A stretch of DNA of 64,000 bases from Marinovum algicola (GTDB taxonomy: Bacteria; Pseudomonadota; Alphaproteobacteria; Rhodobacterales; Rhodobacteraceae), in assembly GCF_900109145.1 (NCBI RefSeq), contig NZ_FNYY01000013.1, positions 1-64,000 of the forward strand. The letters run 5' to 3'. Every line of letters starts with the position of its first letter. The stretch's first letter is position 1. The notes beneath the pieces were generated by a model, which was given only the letters and a program-made list of their open reading frames with translations, searched no databases and was not told the DNA's origin. Positions 1-8,914 of this stretch are shown here, in pieces. The position numbers were made by a program, and so were the translations under genes.

Positions 1-100
1 TGTCGCGTTTAATTCCCGATTTCAATTGAAGCAGAAAGCTGAAACTGAAGCGCTGGAATTTCATCTTAGCGCTTCACCAACGCGTCAAGATTCCTGAGCT

Positions 101-1240
101 TCACAGCCCTGCGGCTTTGGTCAGGTTCACCCTGAACCTGTCGCGCCTGCGCTGGTAACGCCGGGTCATCTCGGCCGACGCATGTCCCAGGTGCTTTTGA
201 ACATAGCGCTCATCAACCTCTGCCGACGAGGCGAGCCCGGCGCGCAAGGAATGTCCAGAGAACATTGCCAGCCTTTTGGCTTCCGGCAGATCGGATCTGA
301 CGCCGCTCTTCAGAACGGTTGCCTTGATCAGCCGAGCGACGTGCTTGTCGGAGAGGCGGGCCTCGAGGGCACGTTTGCCGTCCCGCGAGGTGCGCACGAA
401 GACCGGCCCAAAGTCGATCTTCGCAAAGTGTAGCCATTGCTCAAGTGCGTGGACAGGACAGGTCTGGTCGCTTGAGCCGCGCCCAACCTCGACCTCGCGC
501 CACCCGGTCTTGGCGTTCAGTGTCAGCAGAGCGCCATCTTCGAAAATCTCGATCCAACCGCCGGAGCCCGGTGTATCATCCTTGTGCACGTCAAGGCTCA
601 CGATCTCGGAGCGACGGAGACCTCCAGCATAGCCCAGAAGTAAGATCGCCCGGTCTCGAAGCCCGCGGAGATCATAGGGAAGGGTGCCCACCATGGCCTG
701 GATGTCCTCGGGCAGGATCGCTTCCTTCTGAACCGGCGGACGCGCGTGTTTGCGCCTAATCCCGGCCAGAACGGTGGCGACATGGCGGTCCTTGCGATCA
801 AGAGTGAACCCTCGCTGCCTGTAATTCCAAGCGATGCCGGAGAGGCGCCGCTCAATGGTGGAGACCGAGAGAGCAGGGGCCTTCCCGGTCGCGGCGGCCA
901 GATCAGCCAGATAAAGTCCAACCATCTCCGGCGAGGGGGGCAGAGGCTCCGTGCCTTTCAACCGGCACCAGCGGGTGAAGTGTTTCCAGTCGGCGGCGTA
1001 GGCCTTGTTCGTGTTCCCAGCCGTCGAGGCCTCGGCATAGTCCCGGGCGGTATCGATCAGCCGGTCGAGCGCGCCGGAGCCGGCCACATGGGCGGGCAGA
1101 GCGATTGAGGCTCCGTCCCGAGAGGTTCTCTCGTCGCGCTCGTCACTGTTCGGCGCGGTATGGGGTGCTGAGCTCGAAATCTCTGCGTCAGACGCGTCAG
1201 AATCCTCGATTTTGGTGCCGCTATTCGTGATACTGCTCAT
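101..1240 (-). CDS. Tyrosine-type site-specific recombinase/integrase
   Basis: Probable DNA strand-exchange enzyme of the phage-integrase family, 379 residues from the chosen ATG at 1240 (another in-frame ATG lies at 1252). The frame is open up to 1555, but that upstream stretch is low-complexity and does not look like integrase. A SAM-like core-binding domain covers about residues 55-165 and the catalytic domain about 175-375. The catalytic set is visible: Arg209 in GGLRRSE, His330 and Arg333 in GHSLR, His353 in LGH and nucleophile Tyr362. The acidic, Ser-rich first 45 residues look disordered. It points away from the DUF1403-scpB-HTH genes, which I infer were its original divergent neighbours before an IS91-type element entered between them. 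A perfect inverted repeat with a 7-bp spacer lies 48 bp upstream of the start. Family call is firm; the substrate site is unknown. Confidence 0.9.
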   Translation of the reverse strand: MSSITNSGTKIEDSDASDAEISSSAPHTAPNSDERDERTSRDGASIALPAHVAGSGALDRLIDTARDYAEASTAGNTNKAYAADWKHFTRWCRLKGTEPLPPSPEMVGLYLADLAAATGKAPALSVSTIERRLSGIAWNYRQRGFTLDRKDRHVATVLAGIRRKHARPPVQKEAILPEDIQAMVGTLPYDLRGLRDRAILLLGYAGGLRRSEIVSLDVHKDDTPGSGGWIEIFEDGALLTLNAKTGWREVEVGRGSSDQTCPVHALEQWLHFAKIDFGPVFVRTSRDGKRALEARLSDKHVARLIKATVLKSGVRSDLPEAKRLAMFSGHSLRAGLASSAEVDERYVQKHLGHASAEMTRRYQRRRDRFRVNLTKAAGL

Positions 1241-1287
1241 GTTTCCGAGCATATCATTTTTCCGTCCGATAATGAAAAAGGTTTGTG

Positions 1288-1314
1288 GCCGCTGGATGCG
1301 CGTTATCCAGCGGC
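1288..1314. repeat. Perfect 10-bp inverted repeat with 7-bp spacer
   Basis: The arms GCCGCTGGAT (1288-1297) and ATCCAGCGGC (1305-1314) are perfectly complementary and separated by 7 bases. The size and spacing match the core crossover sites used by many tyrosine recombinases, and the repeat sits between the recombinase start and the 3' end of the IS91-type transposase. It could equally be the hairpin of the IS91 oriIS end, downstream of tnpA, or an ordinary hairpin; no T-run follows it. Confidence 0.6.
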
Positions 1315-1576
1315 GATAAATCTGCCTTGGACGAAAGCGCGGGCAGAATTTGGGCCTATGGGAATTGCTCTGAACGACTGAGCTCGGTGGCTGTCTGTGT
1401 TGCAGATTTTGGGGTGGGGTGGATGCCGAGTTCGACAAGAAACACCTGTCGTTCTTGCAAAACGAGGGCCTTTGCGCGCGCGGTTCCTGAGCATTTGTCG
1501 TGCTTTCGAATTTGAGCCACACGGACCCGTGCGGTGCCGGGGCGCCGCAGGTCAAGACAAAGGTTCTGCCCTTGTT

Positions 1577-2779
1577 TCATGCGGCGGTTCTCCAAGGTGG
1601 CGAGCGAGATTTCGGGGTCTTGCCGCGCTCGAATGCATCGATGACGACCATGCTGCCGCCGCATTCCGGGCACGTCAGACTCGAGGACTGTTCGTCCGGA
1701 GGGCCGGTCTTGTCGTCTGATGCTTCCTGGTCGTCTTGCGCCTCTGCGGCCAACAGTAATCTGATGGTTTCAAGCCTTGCGCGGCGGATGCCGTTGGCAA
1801 GGAAACCGGTATGGCGGATCCGGTGAAACCCCGGAGGCAGAACGTGGGTCAGGAACCGGCGAATGAACTCCCCCGTTTCGAGACGCATGACCTTCTGGCG
1901 ATTGCGGTTTCTAATCCTGTAGTCCTTCCATCGGAACGCAACCGTCTCGGCATCGGCGCTGACGAGGCGCGAATTCGGAATCGCCACCCTGTGCGTGTAC
2001 CGGCTGAGATAGGCGAGAACTGCCCCGGGTCCTCCGAAGGGCGGTTTGGCGTATACCACCCATGCGGTCTTTCTGAGCGGTGCGAGGTGGGTCTTGAAGA
2101 TGTCCGGGCTCGTCAGATGCGCCAATTGCCCGGAGAAGGCCAGATTTCCGGACCGATGAAGAGCCATCAGTCCTTCCAGGAACAAACGCCGGAACAGACG
2201 GGACACGACCCTCACGGGCAGGAAGAACCCCGGACGGCAAGCAATCCAGTGCTTGCCGCAGGGCGACAAGCCGCCGCCAGGCACGATGATGTGCACATGC
2301 GGGTGATGCGTCAGCGCCGATCCCCAGGAGTGCAGCACACTCGTCATTCCAATCGTCGCGCCCAGATGCTTGGGATCGGCGGCAATCGTCAGAAGCGTTC
2401 TTGAAGACGCCTTGAACAGAAGATCGTAGACAGCCGCCTTGTTCTGCAAGGCGATCTTGGCGATCGTTGCGGGCAGGGTGAAGACAACGTGGAAATATTC
2501 CACTGGCAAGAGGTCGGAGACCCGGGCCTGCATCCAGTGGTGGGCGGTGGCCCCCTGGCATTTCGGGCAATGCCGGTTGCGGCATGAATTGTAGGAGACG
2601 TGCTGGTGTCCGCATTTGGTGCAAGCCGCGACGTGTCCGCCCAGAACAGCCGTCCGGCAGGTTTCAATTGCCGACATGACCTTGAGTTGCGCCTGGCTCA
2701 GGTGACCAGCATTGGCACGACGCCAGGCAGGTCCGTGGGCTCGGAAGATGTCCGCGACTTCGAGTGCTGGTCGGGACAT
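1577..2779 (-). CDS. IS91-family rolling-circle transposase
   Basis: HUH-type single-strand transposase, 400 residues. An N-terminal zinc-binding region contains CTKC (about residues 53-56) and CRNRHCPKC (about 66-74). The metal-binding HUH motif is HPHVH at 159-163. The tyrosine region AYLSRYTHR supplies Tyr257 and Tyr261, the two candidate nucleophiles of a Y2 enzyme. A Cys pair near residue 370 (CPEC) adds a C-terminal zinc-ribbon-like end. No frameshift is visible and the length is normal for the family, so the gene looks intact. It follows the upstream recombinase by 13 bp in the same direction and is probably co-transcribed with it. Confidence 0.93.
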   Translation of the reverse strand: MSRPALEVADIFRAHGPAWRRANAGHLSQAQLKVMSAIETCRTAVLGGHVAACTKCGHQHVSYNSCRNRHCPKCQGATAHHWMQARVSDLLPVEYFHVVFTLPATIAKIALQNKAAVYDLLFKASSRTLLTIAADPKHLGATIGMTSVLHSWGSALTHHPHVHIIVPGGGLSPCGKHWIACRPGFFLPVRVVSRLFRRLFLEGLMALHRSGNLAFSGQLAHLTSPDIFKTHLAPLRKTAWVVYAKPPFGGPGAVLAYLSRYTHRVAIPNSRLVSADAETVAFRWKDYRIRNRNRQKVMRLETGEFIRRFLTHVLPPGFHRIRHTGFLANGIRRARLETIRLLLAAEAQDDQEASDDKTGPPDEQSSSLTCPECGGSMVVIDAFERGKTPKSRSPPWRTAA

Positions 2780-2792
2780 TGGGGACCCGCCG

Positions 2793-3665
2793 TCAGCCGC
2801 TTCCGCCTTTCTCGAGGTTCAGCAGATCCAGAGGGCTCGTCACGTCCCGGATCATCTTGATTGCAACCTTTGTGTAGACGGTCGTGGTCTCCAGCGTCGT
2901 GTGACCAAGCAGCACCTGGATCACTCGGATGTCTGTTCCGTTTTCCAGCAGGTGCGTGGCGAAACAGTGCCTCAACGTGTGGGGCGAGACGTTTTTCTTG
3001 ATATCTGCAAAGTCGCACGCGGCGTGGAACGCGCGGCTCAGCTGGCGGTTTGAAATCGGGTTGGCCGGGTCGCGGCCGGGGAATAGCCAGCCCGCAGGAC
3101 GCGTTTCCCGATAGTAGGCGCGCAAAAGCTCGAGAAGGGTGGGCGACAACATCACCTGCCGATCCTTGCGGCCCTTGCCTTGCTCGACGCGGATCAGCAT
3201 GCGATCGCTGTCGATATCGGACACTTTCAGATGCGTGACTTCATTCGCCCGCAATCCGCAACCATACGCGACACTGAGAGCGGCCCCATACTTCAAGCCC
3301 GGACCCGGCGCCGCGGCCAGAATTCGCGCGACTTCTGCGGCGCTCAGTACGACCGGGATCTGCTTGGCGATCCGCTGGTAACGAAGGTAACGTTTCATTT
3401 CGGACCGGTCGCAGGTCACCGAAAAGAAAAAGCTGAGCGCAGTCAGCCGGTGGTTGAAGGTCGGCGCGCCGGTGCCCTTGTTCGTCATATCGAGCTGAAA
3501 CGCGCGCAAGTCCTCGGGCGTGGCCAAATCGGGCGACCGCCCCAGAAATCTGGCAAACTCGCGCACTGACCGCAAATACATCTTCTGGGTGATTGGCCGC
3601 AGGCCCTTGATGCGCATGTCGTCTAAAAACCGTTGCCGTAGGGCTGGAACATGTTCGCTGGACAA
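2793..3665 (-). CDS. IS91-associated tyrosine recombinase, TTG start
   Basis: Second tyrosine recombinase of the window, 290 residues from the chosen TTG at 3665. The frame is open upstream to 3896, but the extra 77 residues do not resemble the family, and a perfect AGGAGG (3671-3676) sits 5 bases before the TTG. The first 85 residues form the SAM-like DNA-binding domain. Catalytic residues are Arg139 (GCGLRANE), His229 and Arg232 (PHTLRH), His255 (LLGH) and Tyr264. Recombinases of this type commonly precede IS91-like transposases; their exact role in transposition is not established. It is clearly different in sequence from the integrase at 101-1240. Confidence 0.85.
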   Translation of the reverse strand: MSSEHVPALRQRFLDDMRIKGLRPITQKMYLRSVREFARFLGRSPDLATPEDLRAFQLDMTNKGTGAPTFNHRLTALSFFFSVTCDRSEMKRYLRYQRIAKQIPVVLSAAEVARILAAAPGPGLKYGAALSVAYGCGLRANEVTHLKVSDIDSDRMLIRVEQGKGRKDRQVMLSPTLLELLRAYYRETRPAGWLFPGRDPANPISNRQLSRAFHAACDFADIKKNVSPHTLRHCFATHLLENGTDIRVIQVLLGHTTLETTTVYTKVAIKMIRDVTSPLDLLNLEKGGSG

Positions 3666-3889
3666 AGGAACCTCCTGTCGTTCGATTGAGAAGGTCCCAA
3701 TCAAACGACGGTCACACCTATCCGCAAAGACCACAGTCGACCCGGCGTAGTTCGGCGGTAACGAGCGCCAATACCGCGTGAGCGGTTTCGTCCAAGGCAA
3801 GCTTATTGGACATAAACGGATACGGCAAAGCGGGGCGGTTTTCCCAGTATGTGGTAGAACAAAGCGCCGCCATCGGATAGTGTTGTGGC

Positions 3890-4780
3890 ATGGCATATGC
3901 TCGAGCGACCTTCATTGACGACCCTGATACCCTACCTCGGATGCCGCCCTGGGTCACTTCCGCACGCCCCGAAACCCATGAAGATATGGCGTTTTTGTCG
4001 GGCGCGGCGCTGGCGCATCTGCATCTGGTGGTCGGGCGCGATGACGTTCCCCAAGCCTTGTTGCGGGAAAGTTTGGCGCTGCGCGCGGCGGAGGCTTGTG
4101 TGGTACATTCGGGGCGGCCGGAAAGGGCGGCAGACTTGCGGGACGCGTTGGCGTTTCTGCAGCCGGGTGACAGCCCGGGGCCAGCGGGCGAGAGTTATCT
4201 TTCTTGGCGGCGCGCGGTGGAACGACCGGTGGCGGCCAAGGCATTGAACCGGGCGCTGCCGACTTTGGAACCGGAACAGATCGCAACCTGGCTCGAAGTA
4301 GTGAAGGCGGCTCCGGTGACTCAAGCGGCCACCGTCCTGGAGGCCGTTCTTGGAGATCGACCCCGCGACCTCACCTCCGCACTGATTCTCGCGGATGCAA
4401 CTTTGGCGCAGGCGCTCGGGTGGAGCCATGTCCTGCCGCTTCTGGCACTCGGCCTCAAGCGCGGTGATCTTCGAAAAACCGGCGAGGAGTTGCGGCTGAT
4501 CTGTCATCAGGCAATTGGGACGGCAGCAGTTGAGACAACGCACCAGGCCATCGATCTGACACGACGCGCAGCCCGGCTCAAAGAGGCCGCGCCGAAACTG
4601 CGAGCCAGGGGTTCTGACAAGGCAGTGGCCGACTTTCTGGCCCGGGATGCCATCGCCCCTACCGCGCTTACCTCACTGCGGTCCGACCGGGCAGCGCGCC
4701 GCTTTTGCGACCGGCTGGTGGCGTTAGGGGTCGCCCGAGAGCTCACCGGGCGTGACACGTTCCGCCTTTACGGGGTCTAG
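3890..4780 (+). CDS. DUF1403 family protein
   Basis: A 296-residue, largely alpha-helical protein without signal peptide or membrane segment. I recognise the family from the conserved opening (DPDTLPRMPPWV), the block AFLSGAALAHLHLV and the ending ELTGRDTFRLYGV. The family has no established function and is found mainly on alphaproteobacterial plasmids next to an orphan scpB and an HTH protein, as here. The stop is followed after only 2 bases by the scpB start, so the two are probably translated together. The start ATG gives the family's usual N-terminus, and the promoter must lie within or beyond the inserted IS91-type element. The gene seems complete. Confidence 0.8.
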   Translation: MAYARATFIDDPDTLPRMPPWVTSARPETHEDMAFLSGAALAHLHLVVGRDDVPQALLRESLALRAAEACVVHSGRPERAADLRDALAFLQPGDSPGPAGESYLSWRRAVERPVAAKALNRALPTLEPEQIATWLEVVKAAPVTQAATVLEAVLGDRPRDLTSALILADATLAQALGWSHVLPLLALGLKRGDLRKTGEELRLICHQAIGTAAVETTHQAIDLTRRAARLKEAAPKLRARGSDKAVADFLARDAIAPTALTSLRSDRAARRFCDRLVALGVARELTGRDTFRLYGV

Positions 4781-4782
4781 GC

Positions 4783-5382
4783 ATGGTCAAAGATCACGCC
4801 GAAACCGACCTCGACCGGGAATTGGACGATCTGCCAACCGAATTGCGCTGGCGAGAATGGAGGCGGCGGATTGAAGCCGTTCTCTTCGCCAGCGCATCGC
4901 CGGTGCCGCGCGAGGACCTCGCGCGCGTGGTGGGGCAGGGGGCTTCGGTCGATCTGTTGGTCGAAGACCTGGCCGCCGATCTCGAAGGACGATCCTTCGA
5001 AGTGGCGCAGGTGGCCGGCGGCTGGATGCTGCGGACGAGACCGGCCTATGCGGCGGCGATCAGGACGGCCGCGGATGTCGGCGATCAGGATCTCGATCTG
5101 CGCGAATACGATGTCGCGGTCCTGGCCGCCATCGCCTACCACCAGCCGATCACAAGAGACGGGCTGAAGGACATCTTCGGCAAGGAGATCAGCCGAGATC
5201 TGATCGGTCGGCTACATGCCCGTGGCCTGATCGGCACCGGCCCACGGTCGCCGCGGCGCGGGGCACCCTATACCTATGTGACGACGGAGCAGTTCCTGGT
5301 CGCGTTCGATCTGGAGTCGCTGCAGGACCTGCCCGATCGGGAGCAGATGGAGGATGCAGGTGTCATCAATTCCCAGGCGTAG
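4783..5382 (+). CDS. scpB: Orphan ScpB-like segregation/condensation protein
   Basis: A 199-residue protein of the ScpB family, the winged-helix partner of the kleisin ScpA in bacterial SMC complexes. Recognisable features are WRRRIEAVLFASASPVPREDL at the first winged helix and the second-domain segment LAAIAYHQPITRDGLKDIFGKEIS. No scpA or smc gene is in the window, so this copy is an orphan tied to DUF1403. It starts 2 bases after DUF1403. Its last residues may have been altered by the transposon: the 3' end overlaps the tniQ stop by 17 bp convergently, and the sequence past MEDAGV falls at the presumed transposon edge. Whether it works with a chromosomal SMC-ScpA or independently is unknown. 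Confidence 0.85.
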   Translation: MVKDHAETDLDRELDDLPTELRWREWRRRIEAVLFASASPVPREDLARVVGQGASVDLLVEDLAADLEGRSFEVAQVAGGWMLRTRPAYAAAIRTAADVGDQDLDLREYDVAVLAAIAYHQPITRDGLKDIFGKEISRDLIGRLHARGLIGTGPRSPRRGAPYTYVTTEQFLVAFDLESLQDLPDREQMEDAGVINSQA

Positions 5383-6400
5383 TCGTTGCCAATGATGTTC
5401 GACGGTTTGAATGAAGGCGGATGATGGCTCGCTGTAAGGCTGTCAAATCAGGATGTCCGGAGCGTTTCTTTGTTCCCGGTGTTATCTGTGACAATATCTC
5501 TGCACTCAATGACGCCACCAGGTCGGAATGCTTGGACGCTGCCAGTGCAATGCGGGTCCAGAGCTCAATTGCGGGATGCTCGGAATATTTTTGGAGGGGC
5601 ATCATTCCTTCGGTCAACTGGCGGAAGAAAAGATATCGGTCGCGAATTGGAAGACGTGAAATCGATTTGGGTTCCCCATCGAACGTGAAGCAAACGGTCC
5701 CAAGCATGGCGGGCAGGGAGGTCCTCCCGTGCAGTCCATGTCCCGCAACATGCATTCGAAGCAGATCGTCGAGCAGCCGCTCGAGACGATGCACATTATA
5801 CTCGGCGGGCAGCGTGGGTTTTCGGAGATCTGCGTCGCACCAGACACAGAAATGTTGCGGCAGAAGCCGGTTTTGTCGAACAGGCGCGATGCCGCCACGG
5901 CAGGTAGGGCAGTGGTCGCGCAAGCGGCATCCATGCCGAAAGCAGGAAACGCGCGTTGCCAAAGTCCAGCCGCGTCGGAAGTACGGTGCGAGATCCTCTT
6001 TCAGGCACACTGGACAGTATTGCAGGCGATTGAACTGAGCGGTCGATGTGCCAGGATCTCCAGATCCACTGTTGTGCCGCAAACGCAACCGGGCTAGCGG
6101 GTCGCGGTTCAAAGCCAAGCCATCAATATCCTCGGTAGGTAACCGCGTTCGCTCGACCAGCAAATTGAGGATTCGCCCGGGAAGGTCTCGGTCAAGCTTC
6201 GCAGACCAATCTCCAACTGCGACATCCAGAACCCGCCCAAAATATTGAGGTGGAATTCCATTGGCCATGGCCAGCCGATGCAACCAGCTCGACAGCAGCT
6301 CTCCGGGTACCGGTGCAACAACGACGGGCCAGCCTTGCCCCACCTCGTTGCCGTAGTCGCGCGCAGGTGTGACCGTGATCTCGGACGCAGACTGGTTCAC
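5366..6400 (-). CDS. tniQ: TniQ-family transposition protein
   Basis: Target-selection/adaptor protein of Tn5053/Tn7-type transposons, 344 residues. The N-terminal TniQ signature is PGELLSSWLHRLAMANG. Zinc-finger cysteines follow in CPVC, SCFRHGC, CPTC and CVWCD between about residues 130 and 195, which is diagnostic of TniQ/TnsD-like proteins. Its ATG overlaps the tniB stop by 4 bp, so it is the last gene of the tniABQ operon. The stop codon lies about 5 bp inside the presumed left end of the element. The length is ordinary for a Tn5053-type TniQ. No CRISPR-Cas genes are nearby, so nothing suggests RNA-guided targeting. Confidence 0.88.
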   Translation of the reverse strand: MNQSASEITVTPARDYGNEVGQGWPVVVAPVPGELLSSWLHRLAMANGIPPQYFGRVLDVAVGDWSAKLDRDLPGRILNLLVERTRLPTEDIDGLALNRDPLARLRLRHNSGSGDPGTSTAQFNRLQYCPVCLKEDLAPYFRRGWTLATRVSCFRHGCRLRDHCPTCRGGIAPVRQNRLLPQHFCVWCDADLRKPTLPAEYNVHRLERLLDDLLRMHVAGHGLHGRTSLPAMLGTVCFTFDGEPKSISRLPIRDRYLFFRQLTEGMMPLQKYSEHPAIELWTRIALAASKHSDLVASLSAEILSQITPGTKKRSGHPDLTALQRAIIRLHSNRRTSLATTTPGN

Positions 6401-7278
6401 ATCATTTCGCGGCGCAAAGGCGCATTTCGGCGTTTCGACAGGGGCGTGTAACCAAGCGAGGTAATGGTCGCCTCAGAAATGTGTTCCTCGCCGTTCCTTA
6501 TCGCCTTGATGGCCGCGCTGCTCACGATATCGACGACCTCTCCGATCAAGCCCTCTGACAATTCATGGATGATCTCAGCCAGTGACGGTCGCGACAGGTT
6601 CGAGGCGCGGGCGAGAGGGATGCTGGTTTCAAGACTATCGAGGAGCGTCGCGAAATCCTCGTCATACGCCCATCTGGGAATAGGGATCGTATCGAACCGC
6701 GATCCCATTTCCTCGGTGTCGTGTACCGCGTCATAGACCGCAACCTCGCCAACCAGTACGGGCGAAATGTCGTGGACACGTGCGATACGGCGCAGGAACG
6801 AAAAGATAGATTTCACGTCCTGTCGGCGCCCTCGAAGGGCGCTGTGAAACTCATCGAAGATGAGCAGGCGGGGTTTCAAGCTGTCCAGCAAATGATCCAC
6901 CTGCTCGCCCGCGCGCGACAGGCTCCGCCAACCAGATGCCTGAGGCGCGCGCAACCCGGCAAGAATGCTGGCATAGAAGTGAGACAGTCCGGCACCTTCT
7001 CGGGTCTGGATCACCCAGATCCTTTGACGTTCTGACTGCCGCAAATGTTCAATCGCAAAGCGTTCGGCGATCATCGTCTTGCCATTGTGATAGGGGCCTG
7101 TCAGCAAGAGCCCTCTGGGACGCAAGGTTACTGGCCGATCAAGCAGCAGACTCATGGCGTTATGGGCGCGACTTGCAACCGGATGGCTGATCCAACGGGC
7201 CGACCGGATATGGGCGATGCGGCACGCGTCACCAGCATCGAGAAGTGATGCGGCGGAGTCTAGGAGGTGATCAATCAT
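6397..7278 (-). CDS. tniB: TniB-family AAA+ ATPase
   Basis: The transposition regulator ATPase, related to TnsC/MuB, 293 residues from the ATG at 7278. This start follows the tniA stop by one base; a longer in-frame option (7392) would overlap tniA deeply and is not favoured. Walker A is GPYHNGKT at about residues 61-68, and Walker B is RLLIFDEFH at about 136-144. The family binds DNA with ATP and hands the target to the TniA transposase, with TniQ as partner. It is coupled to tniQ by an ATGA overlap. The gene looks intact. Confidence 0.88.
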   Translation of the reverse strand: MIDHLLDSAASLLDAGDACRIAHIRSARWISHPVASRAHNAMSLLLDRPVTLRPRGLLLTGPYHNGKTMIAERFAIEHLRQSERQRIWVIQTREGAGLSHFYASILAGLRAPQASGWRSLSRAGEQVDHLLDSLKPRLLIFDEFHSALRGRRQDVKSIFSFLRRIARVHDISPVLVGEVAVYDAVHDTEEMGSRFDTIPIPRWAYDEDFATLLDSLETSIPLARASNLSRPSLAEIIHELSEGLIGEVVDIVSSAAIKAIRNGEEHISEATITSLGYTPLSKRRNAPLRREMM

Positions 7279-7279
7279 T

Positions 7280-8914
7280 TCACCAATCCTCAACCGGAAA
7301 GACGCGGCGCGGGCGCTCAGGGTCAGGTGTTTCGCGGATTGGTGTCGGGGAAGAAGTGAGGCTCTGGTAGGGTTTCGGCGCATGAGCCGCATGCCTGGCC
7401 CGTGCGACTTCCTTCAGCCTTTGCTTCTTCGATGCCGAGGCATCTACCGTCGCCGCGATTTCGCGGCGGATCGCGGTCTTCTCCTCGATCGGGCGTCGGC
7501 CGGTTTCGCGCGCTCGGCTTCTCTCGGCCCTGTGCTGCCAGAGGGTGACCGCCTCAAGCAGTCCATCCCGCCGCTCCACAGGGCGCCAGGCTCCTGTATC
7601 GGGATCCTTGATGTAGATGTGACTAATGTCCCGAGGATCATAACGAACATCGAGAGCACCCAATCGATCACGGCGGGCGACCAACGGGCCCAACCATGGA
7701 TCGAAATAGTCGTTGGCAAACAGGCTGACACCTTGAGGTGAAATCCTGCGTGTCTTGTTCGGGAGAAAGCTGAGCAGAACGTCGAAAGGGTTGTCTTCCG
7801 GGCCGTCCGGCTGACGGCATTTTCGTTCCCATTCATTGGTCGGGACTGTCAGCTTGCGTTCATTCTGGCTAAGATTGTGATCGATAATCGCCAGCGCGAT
7901 ACAGCGTTCGAGGTCTGCAAAGTTGAGCCTCGCACGGTCTTCGGACAGATACTCACCCCGATCCGCGATGGAACGCCCGGTCTTGCCAGGCAGGGAGCGC
8001 AGCACCGTATTCACCTTGCCTAGAAGTCGTTCGACAACCCCGCCACGATGGACGGTCCCCTTGTTCCGGCTTTGAATTGCAATCCCGTACTCGGCACAAC
8101 CCAGGATGAAACTGGTGCTTCTGAATTCCATGGCGGAATCCACGACGACCATCTTCGGGCGGCCAAACATCGGCCAGGAATGATTGATGTCGCGCGCTGC
8201 CAGCCAGTCCTCCTTGCGGCACATCGCCTGCGCCAGACAGAGGGCGACCGACAAGCGTGAGGGCTGCTCAAGGGTCAGGCAGAAGCCGATAATCGCGCTT
8301 GTTGCAACATCAGCTGCGATGGTGAGATAGGGGCGTCCAACATAGATGCCCTGACCATCGATGACTTCCACAAACTGGATGTCGGCGGGGGTATGGTCTA
8401 TCTGGACGACATCGAGTGCGTGGTTGGCCCGGATATAACCTGGGCGGGGTTTCAGGCGCCGTAGGTTTTTTCCTCCTGAATGTCGCCGTCGTGCAATCTC
8501 CTCGGGCGTGAACAGTCGTGGGATACGCTTGGAAACGGTGACATAGGCAGGCGGATCAAGACCCTCGCTGTCACAACGGGTGCGGATTTCATCGACAATC
8601 GGCGCAAGGTCCGGTTGCTCGGGCTGAAGCCACATCTCCCGAAGGGTTGCCAAAATGATTTCCTCAACAGCCGGGCTGATCCTCGCGCGCCTAGCTCCAC
8701 CTGTCTTTGGCAACAGCGAAGACACCCGATGTTCGGTACGATATCGGCGCAGGTGGTTGTAGACTTGGCGCGTCGAGAGACGCAATTCGGATGCGGCCCG
8801 AGAAACTGCGGTGCGCATAGGCTCTTGCCCGTCCAAAATGCGATCCAGCTCTCGCGCGATACGCGTTGCCTTGGCCCAAGCCTCGTCAGACGCTTCGTTT
8901 TCGCGCAGCGTCAT
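7280..8914 (-). CDS. tniA: TniA/TnsB-family DDE transposase (Mu-type)
   Basis: DNA strand-transfer transposase, 544 residues. An N-terminal helix-turn-helix (about residues 35-60, LRLSTRQVYNHLRRY) is followed by an rve-type integrase core with Asp173 (VVQIDHTPAD), Asp259 (VVVDSAMEF) and Glu295 (GGVVERLLGKVN), the expected DDE triad. A Mu-type beta-barrel C-terminal domain comes after. All catalytic residues are present and the frame is uninterrupted, so the enzyme may be active. It is the first gene of the leftward operon; about 170 bp separate its start from the presumed right end, the usual place for transposase-binding repeats, though I could not define any. Confidence 0.9.
   Translation of the reverse strand: MTLRENEASDEAWAKATRIARELDRILDGQEPMRTAVSRAASELRLSTRQVYNHLRRYRTEHRVSSLLPKTGGARRARISPAVEEIILATLREMWLQPEQPDLAPIVDEIRTRCDSEGLDPPAYVTVSKRIPRLFTPEEIARRRHSGGKNLRRLKPRPGYIRANHALDVVQIDHTPADIQFVEVIDGQGIYVGRPYLTIAADVATSAIIGFCLTLEQPSRLSVALCLAQAMCRKEDWLAARDINHSWPMFGRPKMVVVDSAMEFRSTSFILGCAEYGIAIQSRNKGTVHRGGVVERLLGKVNTVLRSLPGKTGRSIADRGEYLSEDRARLNFADLERCIALAIIDHNLSQNERKLTVPTNEWERKCRQPDGPEDNPFDVLLSFLPNKTRRISPQGVSLFANDYFDPWLGPLVARRDRLGALDVRYDPRDISHIYIKDPDTGAWRPVERRDGLLEAVTLWQHRAERSRARETGRRPIEEKTAIRREIAATVDASASKKQRLKEVARARHAAHAPKPYQSLTSSPTPIRETPDPERPRRVFPVEDW

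Larger units (their letters stand above)
1577..3665 (-). mobile_element. IS91-family element (transposase plus companion recombinase); outer ends undefined
   Basis: Two co-oriented genes 13 bp apart, a tyrosine recombinase followed by an IS91-type HUH transposase, make up the recognisable core of an IS91-like rolling-circle element. IS91 elements lack classic terminal inverted repeats and do not duplicate the target, so the ends cannot be fixed by eye. They must lie somewhere in 1253-1576 and 3666-3889. The element separates the resident integrase from the DUF1403 gene. Coordinates here cover only the coding core. Confidence 0.75.

Noticed and set aside
1-100. Possible attachment-site half or tRNA end at the left window edge
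   Set aside because: The AT-richer stretch contains short GAAGC repeats but no tRNA fold, and no matching copy was found elsewhere in the window.
3718-3813. 31-residue minus-strand frame (MSNKLALDETAHAVLALVTAELRR) upstream of the IS91 recombinase
   Set aside because: Its composition looks coding-like, but it is too short to assign and could be the end of an interrupted gene or chance; no ribosome-binding site stands out.
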